A stretch of DNA of 10,980 nt from an uncultured Bacteroidales bacterium (GTDB lineage: Bacteria; Bacteroidota; Bacteroidia; Bacteroidales; Paludibacteraceae), in assembly GCA_903929065.1 (NCBI GenBank), contig CAIYTJ010000706.1:1-10980 (forward strand), in the 5' to 3' direction. Shown in pieces: positions 1 to 8,420 of the stretch. The position numbers and the translations under genes are program-made. Positions within the stretch are counted from its first letter, which is position 1. Each line of letters starts with the position of its first letter. The notes under the pieces were generated by a model that did no database searches, was not told where the DNA came from, and was given only the letters and a program-made list of their open reading frames with translations.

Positions 1-37
1 AAATATTTCAACTAAAAACGTTTTTTTAATTCGTGAA

Positions 38-51
38 TAATTTGTATTTTG
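38..51 (+). promoter_or_regulatory. weak candidate -7 region upstream of the glycogen operon
   Basis: The stretch 38-51 holds two near matches to the Bacteroidota -7 element TAnnTTTG (TAATTTG and TATTTTG, each one base short). There is no TTTG at the usual distance upstream, only a T-run at 21-27. It lies 41-54 bases before the preferred start codon at 92, a plausible place for a promoter. The match is poor and this is a guess from position. Confidence 0.22.
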
Positions 52-91
52 CGGTCGATAATTGAAAAATGAATTCTTTTTGTATAAGTAT

Positions 92-3000
92 ATGAGTTAT
101 CTCAATTTTGATAAGACTTTACTGGTTAATCTTGAAAAATCTCTTTCAAAAGAGATGATTCGAACTAATCGGGCAGGTGCTTACAATAGCACAACGTTAA
201 TTGATTGTAATACAAGAAAATATCATGGTCAATTGGTACTTCCACTTCCGGAGATTGACAATTTTAACCACGTTTTGCTTTCTTCGCTTGACGAAACAGT
301 AGTTCAACATGGCGCAGAATTTAATTTGGGAATCCACAAGTATGAGGGAAATAATTTTAATCCTAACGGACACAAATATATTCGTCAGTTTGATTGTGAA
401 GTTATTTCGCGTACAATTTACCGGGTAGGTGGTGTTATTCTTTCAAAAGAAAGACTGCTGGTTTCATTTGAACCACGTGTTTTGATCAAATATACATTGA
501 TGGAAGCACATTCACCAACCTTACTTCGATTCAAACCTTTTCTGGCATTCAGAAATGTAAACGAACTGACTTTACAAAATGATGTCGCTGATACTTCTTA
601 TCGGGAGGTTCCGGATGGAATTTCAATGAAACTGTATCAGAATTATCCAGATTTATGTATGCAGTTTTCAAAAAAAGTTACCTATACTCATATACCCGAC
701 TGGTACAAAAACATTGAATATTACAAAGAGCAGGAAAGGGGGTATAATTTCAAAGAAGATTTATTAGTTCCCGGATACTTTGAATTGCCAATCAAGAAAG
801 GTGAATCTGTAATTTTCTCAGCAGGTATTACTAAGACTTCGTCAAAAAATTTGAAATCACTTTGGGAAGAGGAATTGACAAAACGGCATTCCCGCGTTGA
901 TATGTTCACTTGTTTGAAAAATTCAGCACAGCAATTTTATAAACGTGAAGGTGATAAGACTTATTTGTTGGCAGGTTATCCGTGGTTCAATTGTCGTGCA
1001 CGTGATCAATTCGTGGCACTTCCCGGCAGTACATTGACTATAAACAGACTGGAGTATTTCGATGCAATTATAGAGACAGCAATCCCTGAAATTCTGAGTT
1101 TTATTGAAGGAAAAAGAACCGGTTTCAAACTTCATGGTATTGAAGATCCGGATGTATTACTTTGGTTTTTGTGGACGATTCAGCAATTCGCTCAACATGA
1201 ATCTATGGCAGCAGCAGCCGTTAGATTTGAAGCAATTGCAAATAAAATTATTGCATTTATCCGCAAACATAATCATCCGAATTTATTCCTCCATAACAAC
1301 GGCTTATTGTATGTCAATGGAAAAGAAAAACCTGCGACCTGGATGAATTCTCTTGAAAATGGTTTTCCAATAACGCCTAGAACCGGTTATGTTGTTGAAA
1401 TCAATGCACTTTGGTTTAATGCGTTGAAGTTTACATCGCAACTTACCAGGCAGAACGGTCATGAACATGCTGCAGATTTGCTTGATTATCAGGCTGAGAT
1501 GGCACGGGAATCATTTATTCATACTTTTTGGAACGGCACTTATTTATATGATTTTGTTGATGGAAATTACAAAGATCAGGAAGTGCGGCCAAATATGATT
1601 TTCGCAGTTGGATTACCTTTCTCACCATTAAATAAACAGCAGCAAAAGTCGGTTTTAGATATTACGACCAAGGAATTGTTGACTCCAAAAGGTTTGCGTT
1701 CGTTGAGTCCTAAAAGCGGATTTTACCGGCCAAGTTATGTTGGAGGACAACTGGAACGGGACCGGAATTACCATAATGGGCCGGTTTGGCCATGGACTTT
1801 TGGCGCATTTGTAGAGTCATATTTGAAAATATATAAACAAAGCGGCAAGTCTTTTGTTGAACGGATGATGATCGGTTTTGAGGCTGAAATGACCGAATTA
1901 TGTATCGGTACATTGAATGAATTATTTGATGGAAATCCTCCATTTAAAGGACATGGCGGTATGTCATTTGCCATGAGTGTTGCGGAAGTTTTGAGAGTCT
2001 CTGAACTTTTGAAAAAATACGAAAACGAATACTACATGAAGGCATTAATGTTTGGTTGGGAATTTCCACCCCATATCCTGGGTGGTTTGGGAACAGCAAG
2101 CTACGGACTGACAAAAGGAATGTCGTTGCAGGATGATATGCAAATTACATTTGTAATTCCAAAACCTCATGGCGATGAAGATCAGAGTTTTCTGAAAATT
2201 GTCGGTGCATGTAATGTGCCGGTCGTTTGGAAAGAAAATAGCTGGGATTATGTAAACCAGCGAATAGGAAACATGATGAATCCAGATGAGTATTTTTGGT
2301 TGAGGGATGGCATAAAATACGATTACAGACGGATTTACACCAATGATTTAGGTTGTATTGACTTTTCAGGACGTTATCCGGATAATCTGATTGAAGAAAT
2401 ATCGAATTATGAAGCTGTGGCAAGTGTTTTGGCTCATCAACTTGATTTTGACATCATTCATTCGCATGACTGGCTCACCTATCCGGCCGGAGTTTTTGCA
2501 AAACAAATCAGTGGAAAACCACTTGTGATTCATGTTCATGCTACCGATTTTGACCGGAGCCGCGGGCAGGTAAATCCAACGGTTTATGGCATTGAAAAAC
2601 GAGGAATGGATATGGCCGATCACATTATGACCGTAAGCGATTTGACACGGAATATTGTTATTGAGAAATATCATCAAGATCCACGAAAAGTGACAACCGT
2701 TCACAATGCAGTTGACCCACTTCCTAATATAGACTCATTTTCAAAAACTCCCCGAAGGGATAAAGTGGTAACTTTCCTTGGTAGAATTACCATGCAAAAA
2801 GGTCCGGAATACTTTGTGGAAGCGGCTAACCGTGTTTTACAAAAAACGGATGGAGTCCGTTTTGTAATGGCAGGAAGCGGTGATATGATGAATGCCATGA
2901 TTGATCTGGTGGCTAAATGCGGTATTGCTGACAGGTTTCATTTCACCGGTTTTTTAAAAGGAAGACAAGTACACGAAATGCTTGCCGAAAGTGATGTGTA

Positions 3001-3286
3001 TATTATGCCTTCCGTATCCGAACCGTTTGGAATTTCACCATTGGAAGCTATGCAGGTTGGAACTCCATCCATTATTTCCAAACAATCCGGATGTGCTGAA
3101 ATTCTGACTCATGCTATTAAAACTGATTATTGGGATATTGATGCGATGGCTGATGCCATTTATTCAATTGTGAAAAACCCGGCTATGTATGAAAGTTTAA
3201 GCAAACTGGGTCTTGAAGAAGTAAATAATATTAAGTGGTATGATGCAGGATTAAAAGTTCGTTCCATCTATGAAAGTGTTATGTGA
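92..3286 (+). CDS. Fused glycogen debranching enzyme (GH133-type) and GT4 glycogen-synthase-like glycosyltransferase
   Basis: A 1064-residue protein with two enzyme halves. Residues 1-648 resemble bacterial amylo-alpha-1,6-glucosidase: an N-terminal domain with the RAGAYNSTT and NTRKYHG motifs near residues 30-55, then an (alpha/alpha)6-type catalytic domain with WFNCRARDQ (W298, R304, D305) and NYHNGPVWPW (559-568). From M649 the sequence is a GT-B glycosyltransferase: MFGWEFPPHILGGLG at its N-terminus, HSHDWLT in the middle, and the GT4 nucleotide-sugar signature EPFGISPLE with E977 and E985. Together they should trim alpha-1,6 branches and extend alpha-1,4-glucan from an activated sugar in the cytoplasm. 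The frame is also open from a TTG at 62, but I chose ATG 92 because MSYLNFDKTLL is how I remember Bacteroides debranching proteins starting. The halves are, as far as I recall, separate adjacent genes in Bacteroides. A GH57 gene follows after 19 bases. Family calls are firm; whether both halves are active is inferred. Confidence 0.9.
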   Translation: MSYLNFDKTLLVNLEKSLSKEMIRTNRAGAYNSTTLIDCNTRKYHGQLVLPLPEIDNFNHVLLSSLDETVVQHGAEFNLGIHKYEGNNFNPNGHKYIRQFDCEVISRTIYRVGGVILSKERLLVSFEPRVLIKYTLMEAHSPTLLRFKPFLAFRNVNELTLQNDVADTSYREVPDGISMKLYQNYPDLCMQFSKKVTYTHIPDWYKNIEYYKEQERGYNFKEDLLVPGYFELPIKKGESVIFSAGITKTSSKNLKSLWEEELTKRHSRVDMFTCLKNSAQQFYKREGDKTYLLAGYPWFNCRARDQFVALPGSTLTINRLEYFDAIIETAIPEILSFIEGKRTGFKLHGIEDPDVLLWFLWTIQQFAQHESMAAAAVRFEAIANKIIAFIRKHNHPNLFLHNNGLLYVNGKEKPATWMNSLENGFPITPRTGYVVEINALWFNALKFTSQLTRQNGHEHAADLLDYQAEMARESFIHTFWNGTYLYDFVDGNYKDQEVRPNMIFAVGLPFSPLNKQQQKSVLDITTKELLTPKGLRSLSPKSGFYRPSYVGGQLERDRNYHNGPVWPWTFGAFVESYLKIYKQSGKSFVERMMIGFEAEMTELCIGTLNELFDGNPPFKGHGGMSFAMSVAEVLRVSELLKKYENEYYMKALMFGWEFPPHILGGLGTASYGLTKGMSLQDDMQITFVIPKPHGDEDQSFLKIVGACNVPVVWKENSWDYVNQRIGNMMNPDEYFWLRDGIKYDYRRIYTNDLGCIDFSGRYPDNLIEEISNYEAVASVLAHQLDFDIIHSHDWLTYPAGVFAKQISGKPLVIHVHATDFDRSRGQVNPTVYGIEKRGMDMADHIMTVSDLTRNIVIEKYHQDPRKVTTVHNAVDPLPNIDSFSKTPRRDKVVTFLGRITMQKGPEYFVEAANRVLQKTDGVRFVMAGSGDMMNAMIDLVAKCGIADRFHFTGFLKGRQVHEMLAESDVYIMPSVSEPFGISPLEAMQVGTPSIISKQSGCAEILTHAIKTDYWDIDAMADAIYSIVKNPAMYESLSKLGLEEVNNIKWYDAGLKVRSIYESVM

Positions 3287-3305
3287 TTAAATTACAATAA
3301 AATAT

Positions 3306-4586
3306 ATGAAGAACATTTGTTTTTATTTCCAGATTCACCTTCCATTTCGGTTGAAACGATATCGTTTTTTCGAAATTGGCAATGACCATTATTATTACGA
3401 TGATTTTCAGACCGGCGAACGTATTGCCAATATGGTTGAAAACTCCTATTTAATAGCCAACCGGACGATTTCTGAGATGATTCGCAGTTCGAATGGAAAA
3501 TTCAGGTGTGCATTCACCATATCAGGCGTTACGTTGGAATTATTGGAACAATATTCCCCGGAAACAATTGATAGTTTTAAAGAATTAGCCAAAACAGGAA
3601 GTGTAGAATTTTTGGCAGAACCTTACGCACACTCACTTTCATCGGTTTATGACCCGGATGAATTTGAACGTCAGGTAACAATGCATGCTGATAAGATTGA
3701 AGCACTTTTTGGAAAACGACCGACTGCATTGTTTAATGCCGAATTAATCTATTCGGATGAGATTGGCGAATTGGTTTCAAAAATGGGCTACAAAACCATG
3801 TTGATAGATGAAGCTAAACACATTATGGGCTGGAAAAGTCCGAATTACGTGTATAATCATTCCTACATTCCAAAACTGAAATTGTTAGTCAGAAATCATA
3901 AATTGAGTGATGATATGGCTTTCAGGTTTACAAATCTCAATTTAACTGCCGAAAAATTCATTAGTTGGATTACTTCGCTGCCTGAAAGTGAAACATTGGT
4001 AAATATTGGAATGGGATACGAAATTTTTGGTGTGGTTCAAAAAGCGTATACCGGAATATTTGATTTCATGAAAGCACTGCCTTACCATGCTATGGAACAG
4101 GAAATCAGTTTTGTTTTGCCATCCGAAATAAGCAAAAAAACAGATTCAGCCGGTGCATTACAGGTTCCATATCCGATAAGTTGGGTTGGAAATGATAAAG
4201 ACCTGACCCCCTGGACCGGAAATGATTTGCAACAGGAAGCGTTGAATAAACTTTATGCTGTAGGTGAGCGGGTTCGGCTTTGCACAGACAAACCGCTTTT
4301 GCTGGATTGGCTGATTCTTCAATCGACTGACCATTTCAGGTATATGAGCCATAAAGATACCTTTGGAACGCATTATGAATCGGCATACGAAGCATTTATG
4401 AATTATATGAATGTGTTGGCCGATTTTCTGGAACGTGTGGATGCGCAATACCCCACAACGATTGAAAATGAAGAGCTTAATGAATTGCTTAAAACCATCA
4501 ATCATCAGGAAAAAGAAATTGAAAAACTGGAAGATGAGTTGGCTAAACTGAAAGCAAAGAAAGCCAAAGTTGCAGAGAAGAAATAA
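3306..4586 (+). CDS. GH57 family alpha-amylase-like protein, probable acid/base residue missing
   Basis: A 426-residue cytoplasmic protein of glycoside hydrolase family 57, with no signal peptide. Visible family landmarks are the N-terminal QIHLP motif (H11) and FNAEL, whose E146 fits the catalytic nucleophile. In the region that in relatives reads roughly MDYETFGEHQ, this protein has MGYEIFGVVQ, with G237 where the acid/base Asp is expected. DHFRYMSHK appears near residues 344-352. The last 40 residues (about 387-426) are rich in Glu, Lys and Leu with heptad character and look like a coiled coil. It follows the debranching/GT4 fusion by 19 bases and shares its operon, so a role in glycogen or maltodextrin metabolism is likely. 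GH57 alpha-amylase-like homologues with incomplete catalytic machinery are known, as I recall, especially in Bacteroidota, so this may be a regulatory or scaffold protein and not a hydrolase. Family assignment is strong; activity is doubtful. Confidence 0.88.
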   Translation: MKNICFYFQIHLPFRLKRYRFFEIGNDHYYYDDFQTGERIANMVENSYLIANRTISEMIRSSNGKFRCAFTISGVTLELLEQYSPETIDSFKELAKTGSVEFLAEPYAHSLSSVYDPDEFERQVTMHADKIEALFGKRPTALFNAELIYSDEIGELVSKMGYKTMLIDEAKHIMGWKSPNYVYNHSYIPKLKLLVRNHKLSDDMAFRFTNLNLTAEKFISWITSLPESETLVNIGMGYEIFGVVQKAYTGIFDFMKALPYHAMEQEISFVLPSEISKKTDSAGALQVPYPISWVGNDKDLTPWTGNDLQQEALNKLYAVGERVRLCTDKPLLLDWLILQSTDHFRYMSHKDTFGTHYESAYEAFMNYMNVLADFLERVDAQYPTTIENEELNELLKTINHQEKEIEKLEDELAKLKAKKAKVAEKK

Positions 4587-4611
4587 AAATCAGAATCTGA
4601 CTAAATAAACG

Positions 4612-4649
4612 GAAGTGCGATATTCAAATCAGAATACCGCACTTCTTTA
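4612..4649 (+). terminator. Intrinsic terminator of the glycogen operon
   Basis: A 14-bp inverted repeat (4612-4625 with 4632-4645, one A/C mismatch) encloses the six-base loop AAATCA and is followed by TTTATT. It begins 26 bases after the GH57 stop codon. A further 7-bp outer pairing (TCAGAAT at 4590, ATTCTGA at 4649) could extend the stem. Confidence 0.8.
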
Positions 4650-4687
4650 TTCTGACTGGCATGCAGAGGCCTTGCACCATTATCTTC

Positions 4688-4718
4688 TTTGTTGTTTCAA
4701 TTTATTCAAGTACTTTTG
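4688..4718 (+). promoter_or_regulatory. Bacteroidota sigma-70-type promoter for the CCA enzyme gene
   Basis: TTTG at 4688-4691, exactly 19 bases, then TACTTTTG at 4711-4718. This is a complete match to the Bacteroidota -33/-7 consensus TTTG-N19-TAnnTTTG. Transcription would begin near 4723-4726, leaving a leader of about 20 bases before ATG 4744. That placement rules out the longer upstream reading of the gene. Confidence 0.8.
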
Positions 4719-4743
4719 TTTCTTAAAATCAGGAAGTCGTTTT

Positions 4744-6147
4744 ATGAAGGACCATTTACAAGATAAGATTTTCACGATAATATCCGAAGCTGCAGACGAA
4801 CAAAAACAGGAATGTTATGTGATAGGCGGCTTTGTAAGGGATATTTTTTTGAAACGTGTTTCGAAAGATATTGATGTGGTGGTAGTTGGAAGTGGAATTG
4901 AACTGGCAAGCCGTGTTGCTGAAAAGTTGGGGAAAAAGGCAAAGCTGACAGTGTTCAAGAATTACGGAACAGCCCAGGTGAAGTTGAAAGAGTTGGAAGT
5001 GGAATTTGTTGGGGCAAGAAAGGAATCGTACCAAAGGGATTCGCGAAACCCTATTGTGGAAGATGGAACATTGGAAGATGACCAGAACCGGCGTGATTTT
5101 ACGATAAATGCACTAGCTATCTGTCTGAATAAAGAGCGGTTTGGAGAACTTGTCGATCCTTTTGGTGGAATGAACGATCTACACAATTTCGTTATCAGAA
5201 CTCCGCAAAATCCTGATATAACTTTTTCCGATGATCCGCTTCGGATGATGCGTGGAATACGTTTTTCGGCTCAACTGGGATTTTTCCTTGAAACAAATAC
5301 GTTTGATGCCATTGTCCGCAACAAAGAGCGGATTGAGATTATTTCGAAAGAGCGGATTGCCGACGAACTAAACAAGATTATACTTTCGCGCAAGCCGTCG
5401 GTTGGTTTTATTTTGCTGGAAAAAACAGGATTGTTAGATCTTATTTTCCCGGAATTGCTGGCGTTGAAAGGGGTGGAAACCAAAGACGGAATCGGCCATA
5501 AAGATAATTTTTATCATACACTGGCCGTGTTGGATAGCCTGAGCAAACACACTGATAATTTGTGGTTACGCTGGGCGGCATTGTTGCACGATATAGCAAA
5601 ACCGACCACAAAACGCTTTGATAACCGTGCCGGTTGGACTTTTCATAATCATAACTTTGTGGGTGAGAAAATGATTCCGGAAATTTTCAAACGAATGAAA
5701 TTGCCCACCAACGAGAAAATGAAGTTTGTTCAGAAAATGGTCACGCTTCATATGCGTCCAATTGTGCTGAGTGAAGCTGAAGTAACTGATTCGGCGGTTC
5801 GCAGGTTGTTGTTTGAAGCTGGTGATGATATTGATGATTTGATGAAACTGTGTGAAGCCGATATTACTTCCAAAAATCCGGATAAAGTAAAAAGATTCCG
5901 ATCGAACTTTCAGTTGGTTCGGCAGAAACTCAAAGAAATAGAAGATAAGGACCGGGTTCGAAATTTTCAACCGCCCATCAGCGGTGAAGAAATAATGAAA
6001 ACGTTTAATCTGCCGGCTTCTGCCATTGTTGGTGAAATAAAAATGCGGATTAAAGATGCCATTCTGGATGGTGAAATCCCGAATGAATATGAAGCCGCAA
6101 AGACATTTATGTTTGAAATAGCTAAAGAACTCAATCTCGGTAAATAA
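4744..6147 (+). CDS. cca: CCA tRNA nucleotidyltransferase with HD domain
   Basis: A 467-residue enzyme that adds or repairs the 3'-CCA end of tRNAs from CTP and ATP. It is a class II nucleotidyltransferase: GGFVRD at residues 28-33, the metal-binding DxD pair D42/D44 in KDIDVVV, RRDFTINAL at 116-124, and DDPLRMMRGIRF near 160-173, which matches the tRNA/nucleotide-binding region of the poly(A) polymerase/CCA family. A C-terminal HD phosphohydrolase domain carries H282-D283 in LLHDIAKP and further histidines in FHNHN. The frame is open upstream to 4615, but that extension crosses the terminator and the promoter, so ATG 4744 is the start. The gene stands alone with its own promoter. A tRNA without encoded CCA lies downstream at 8421-8494, which fits a genome that depends on this enzyme. 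A dedicated poly(A) polymerase role cannot be excluded from motifs alone but is less likely. Confidence 0.93.
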   Translation: MKDHLQDKIFTIISEAADEQKQECYVIGGFVRDIFLKRVSKDIDVVVVGSGIELASRVAEKLGKKAKLTVFKNYGTAQVKLKELEVEFVGARKESYQRDSRNPIVEDGTLEDDQNRRDFTINALAICLNKERFGELVDPFGGMNDLHNFVIRTPQNPDITFSDDPLRMMRGIRFSAQLGFFLETNTFDAIVRNKERIEIISKERIADELNKIILSRKPSVGFILLEKTGLLDLIFPELLALKGVETKDGIGHKDNFYHTLAVLDSLSKHTDNLWLRWAALLHDIAKPTTKRFDNRAGWTFHNHNFVGEKMIPEIFKRMKLPTNEKMKFVQKMVTLHMRPIVLSEAEVTDSAVRRLLFEAGDDIDDLMKLCEADITSKNPDKVKRFRSNFQLVRQKLKEIEDKDRVRNFQPPISGEEIMKTFNLPASAIVGEIKMRIKDAILDGEIPNEYEAAKTFMFEIAKELNLGK

Positions 6148-6207
6148 TCAGGTTTCTCTCTGGCTTTTAGCCTGAATAAATAGATTCAAATTTAATACAA
6201 CAATAAT

Positions 6208-8319
6208 ATGAAACGTCTAATCCCAATTTTTATCAGTATGGTTTTATTGTCAAATCATTCTAATTCACAAATAATTTACCCAAAAACGGCAACAGGAGAT
6301 GTGGCTGACACATATTTTGGAGTAAAAGTAAATGATCCTTACCGTTGGTTGGAAAATGATACATCCACAGCAACTTCCGCCTGGGTGAAGGAAGAAAATA
6401 AGGTTACTTCCAATTATTTGTCACAGATTCCATTCCGGAATGAGTTGAAAAAGCGGTTGACTTCCCTGATAAATTACCCTAAATACGGTTCTCCATTCAA
6501 AAAGAACGGAAAGTATTTTTTCTATAAAAACAATGGATTGCAAAATCAAAGTGTACTTTACCAACAAAAAACACTGACATCCGAGCCGGAAGTTTTATTA
6601 GATCCTAATACGCTTTCTGCCGACGGAACAGTTGCATTATCTCATCTGTCCTTTTCGAAAGATGGCAAATACATGGGTTATTCCATTGCGCGGAGTGGTT
6701 CGGACTGGAATGAAATCTTCGTGATGGACGTTGCCACCAGGCAATTATTGACCGATCATATTAAATGGTCGAAATCTTCGGGCATTGCCTGGCAGGGAAA
6801 CGGATTTTATTACAGCGCTTACGATGCACCCGTTGCCGGAAAAGAATATTCCAATAAAAATGAATACGAAAAAGTGTATTATCATACCGTTGGTCAGGAG
6901 CAGAATCAGGATAAACTGATTTACGAAGACAAACAGCATGCTCTCCGTGAATGTTATGCCAGCCTTACCGAAGATGAGCAATTCCTGTTTATCTCGGTTA
7001 CCGAAACAACCACTGGAAATTCTTTGTTGATGAAAGATGTGACTAAACCGAATGCCATATTTACTGAACTGGCACCGGGTTTTGAGAATGATTATTCTGT
7101 TGTTGACCATGTGAATGGTAAATTGTATGTATTGACCAACTGGAAAGCACCTAAAAGCCGCTTAATGGAAGTCGACCCGGCCAATCCGGCACAAAAAAAC
7201 TGGAAGGAAATTATTCCGGAAACAGAAAACGTACTTGAAAGAGTGTCCATCATCGGCGGCAAAATCATTGCAGAATACATGAAAGATGCCTCGAATCACG
7301 CTTATGGCTTTGACTTAGCCGGTAAAAAACTGTACGAAGTAATATTGCCAACATTGGGTTCGTTGGGTGGTTTCTCAGGTGACAAAGATGATCCGGAAGC
7401 GTTTTATGTATTTACGTCGTATACATTTCCTCCAACAATTTACCGGTTTAATACCGATAAAAATACGTCAGAAGTATTTCGAAAGGCTGAAGTATCGTTT
7501 AATCCGGAGGAATATATAAGCGAACAGATTTTCTATACCAGCAAAGACGGAACAAAAGTGCCGATGTCAATTACCTACAAAAAAGGAATGAAACGCAATG
7601 GAAAGAATCCGGTTATGCTTTACGGATATGGTGGTTTCAATATTAGCATGAATCCGACTTTTAGCGTTATTCGTATTCCATTTTTGGAAAACGGCGGTAT
7701 ATATTGCGTGGCAAATATCCGCGGAGGTGGAGAATATGGCGAAAAATGGCACATGGCCGGTACTAAATTGCTAAAACAAAACGTTTTTGACGATTTTATT
7801 GCAGCGGCAGAATACCTGATAAACCAAAAATATACCTGTTCCGAAAAATTGGCTATCGATGGAGGTTCCAATGGTGGTTTGCTTATTGGCGCATGCATAA
7901 CTCAACGTCCCGATTTGTATGCTGTAGCCATTCCGGAAGTGGGTGTGCTTGATATGCTTCGTTACCACATGTTCACCATTGGTTGGTCATGGTCAAGCGA
8001 TTACGGTACCAGTGAAGAAAGCAAGCCAATGTTTGAATACCTAAAGGGTTATTCTCCATTACATAATATTAAAGCAGGCGTGAAATATCCCGCCACATTG
8101 GTTATGACTGGTGATCATGACGACCGGGTAGTTCCGGCGCATTCATTCAAGTTTGCCGCTACGTTGCAAGCAGCAAATGCAGGAACACATCCCACTTTGA
8201 TTCGCATTGATTCCAAAGCCGGGCATGGTGCCGGAAAACCAATCGGAAAGGTGATTGATGCCCAAACGGATATGTGGTCGTTTGTGATGTTCAATTTAGG
8301 AATGAAACCAACTTTTTAA
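6208..8319 (+). CDS. Secreted prolyl oligopeptidase, peptidase family S9A
   Basis: A 703-residue serine peptidase that should cleave short peptides after proline. Residues 1-20 form a signal peptide (MKR, a hydrophobic run, then cleavage probably before the Gln of NSQ), so it acts in the periplasm or outside. Residues about 25-95 match the start of prolyl oligopeptidase (DPYRWLEND, then FRNELKKRL and FFYKNNG). A seven-bladed propeller region follows to about 420. The C-terminal alpha/beta-hydrolase domain has the oxyanion-side GYGGFNIS, GGGEYGEKWH, the nucleophile S554 in GGSNGG, the acid D638 in GDHDDRVVP and H673 in KAGHGAGKP, so the catalytic triad is complete. Length equals the family's usual 700-710. 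ATG 6208 is the start because the signal peptide begins there. The gene is 60 bases after cca; I see no clear promoter in that gap. Bacteroidota relatives are often named prolyl endopeptidase. Confidence 0.95.
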   Translation: MKRLIPIFISMVLLSNHSNSQIIYPKTATGDVADTYFGVKVNDPYRWLENDTSTATSAWVKEENKVTSNYLSQIPFRNELKKRLTSLINYPKYGSPFKKNGKYFFYKNNGLQNQSVLYQQKTLTSEPEVLLDPNTLSADGTVALSHLSFSKDGKYMGYSIARSGSDWNEIFVMDVATRQLLTDHIKWSKSSGIAWQGNGFYYSAYDAPVAGKEYSNKNEYEKVYYHTVGQEQNQDKLIYEDKQHALRECYASLTEDEQFLFISVTETTTGNSLLMKDVTKPNAIFTELAPGFENDYSVVDHVNGKLYVLTNWKAPKSRLMEVDPANPAQKNWKEIIPETENVLERVSIIGGKIIAEYMKDASNHAYGFDLAGKKLYEVILPTLGSLGGFSGDKDDPEAFYVFTSYTFPPTIYRFNTDKNTSEVFRKAEVSFNPEEYISEQIFYTSKDGTKVPMSITYKKGMKRNGKNPVMLYGYGGFNISMNPTFSVIRIPFLENGGIYCVANIRGGGEYGEKWHMAGTKLLKQNVFDDFIAAAEYLINQKYTCSEKLAIDGGSNGGLLIGACITQRPDLYAVAIPEVGVLDMLRYHMFTIGWSWSSDYGTSEESKPMFEYLKGYSPLHNIKAGVKYPATLVMTGDHDDRVVPAHSFKFAATLQAANAGTHPTLIRIDSKAGHGAGKPIGKVIDAQTDMWSFVMFNLGMKPTF

Positions 8320-8358
8320 TTCATAATTCACAATGTATAATGCATAATTTCTGAATTA
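8318..8358. repeat. Degenerate AT-rich CATAATT-type short repeats
   Basis: Directly after the prolyl oligopeptidase stop codon, variants of ATTCATAATTCACAAT and GTATAATGCATAATTT follow one another, built around a CATAATT core. From memory such runs are common between genes in Bacteroidota. A 6-bp outer pairing (AATTCA with TGAATT at 8352-8357) could form a weak hairpin. No T-run follows, so I do not call a terminator. Confidence 0.4.
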
Positions 8359-8371
8359 TTCGGGTGAAAAG

Positions 8372-8402
8372 TTTGGCAGATGTTCTAAAATAACTATCTT
8401 TG
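8372..8402 (+). promoter_or_regulatory. Bacteroidota promoter of the tRNA gene
   Basis: TTTG at 8372-8375, 19 bases, then TATCTTTG at 8395-8402, a full match to TTTG-N19-TAnnTTTG. The first tRNA base is 8421, so transcription starting near 8408 would give a short 5' leader. Confidence 0.82.
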
Positions 8403-8420
8403 CACCGCTTTAGAAAAAAT

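Noticed and set aside
62..91. TTG start ten codons before ATG 92 for the debranching fusion
   Set aside because: No ribosome binding site supports it, and the family-like N-terminus MSYLNFDKTLL begins at ATG 92.
2036..3286. Annotating the glycosyltransferase as its own gene
   Set aside because: There is no stop codon between the halves and the frame is continuous, so a fusion is the direct reading, although internal initiation at 2036 is possible.
4615..4743. 43-residue N-terminal extension of the CCA enzyme
   Set aside because: The extension overlaps the terminator at 4612-4649 and a perfect promoter at 4688-4718, and the family motif GGFVRD sits at the normal distance from ATG 4744.
6148..6207. 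Terminator or promoter between cca and the prolyl oligopeptidase gene
   Set aside because: Only short dyads (TCAGG/CCTGA, GGC/GCC) without a T-run, and no TAnnTTTG box, are visible. The evidence is too weak to call either.
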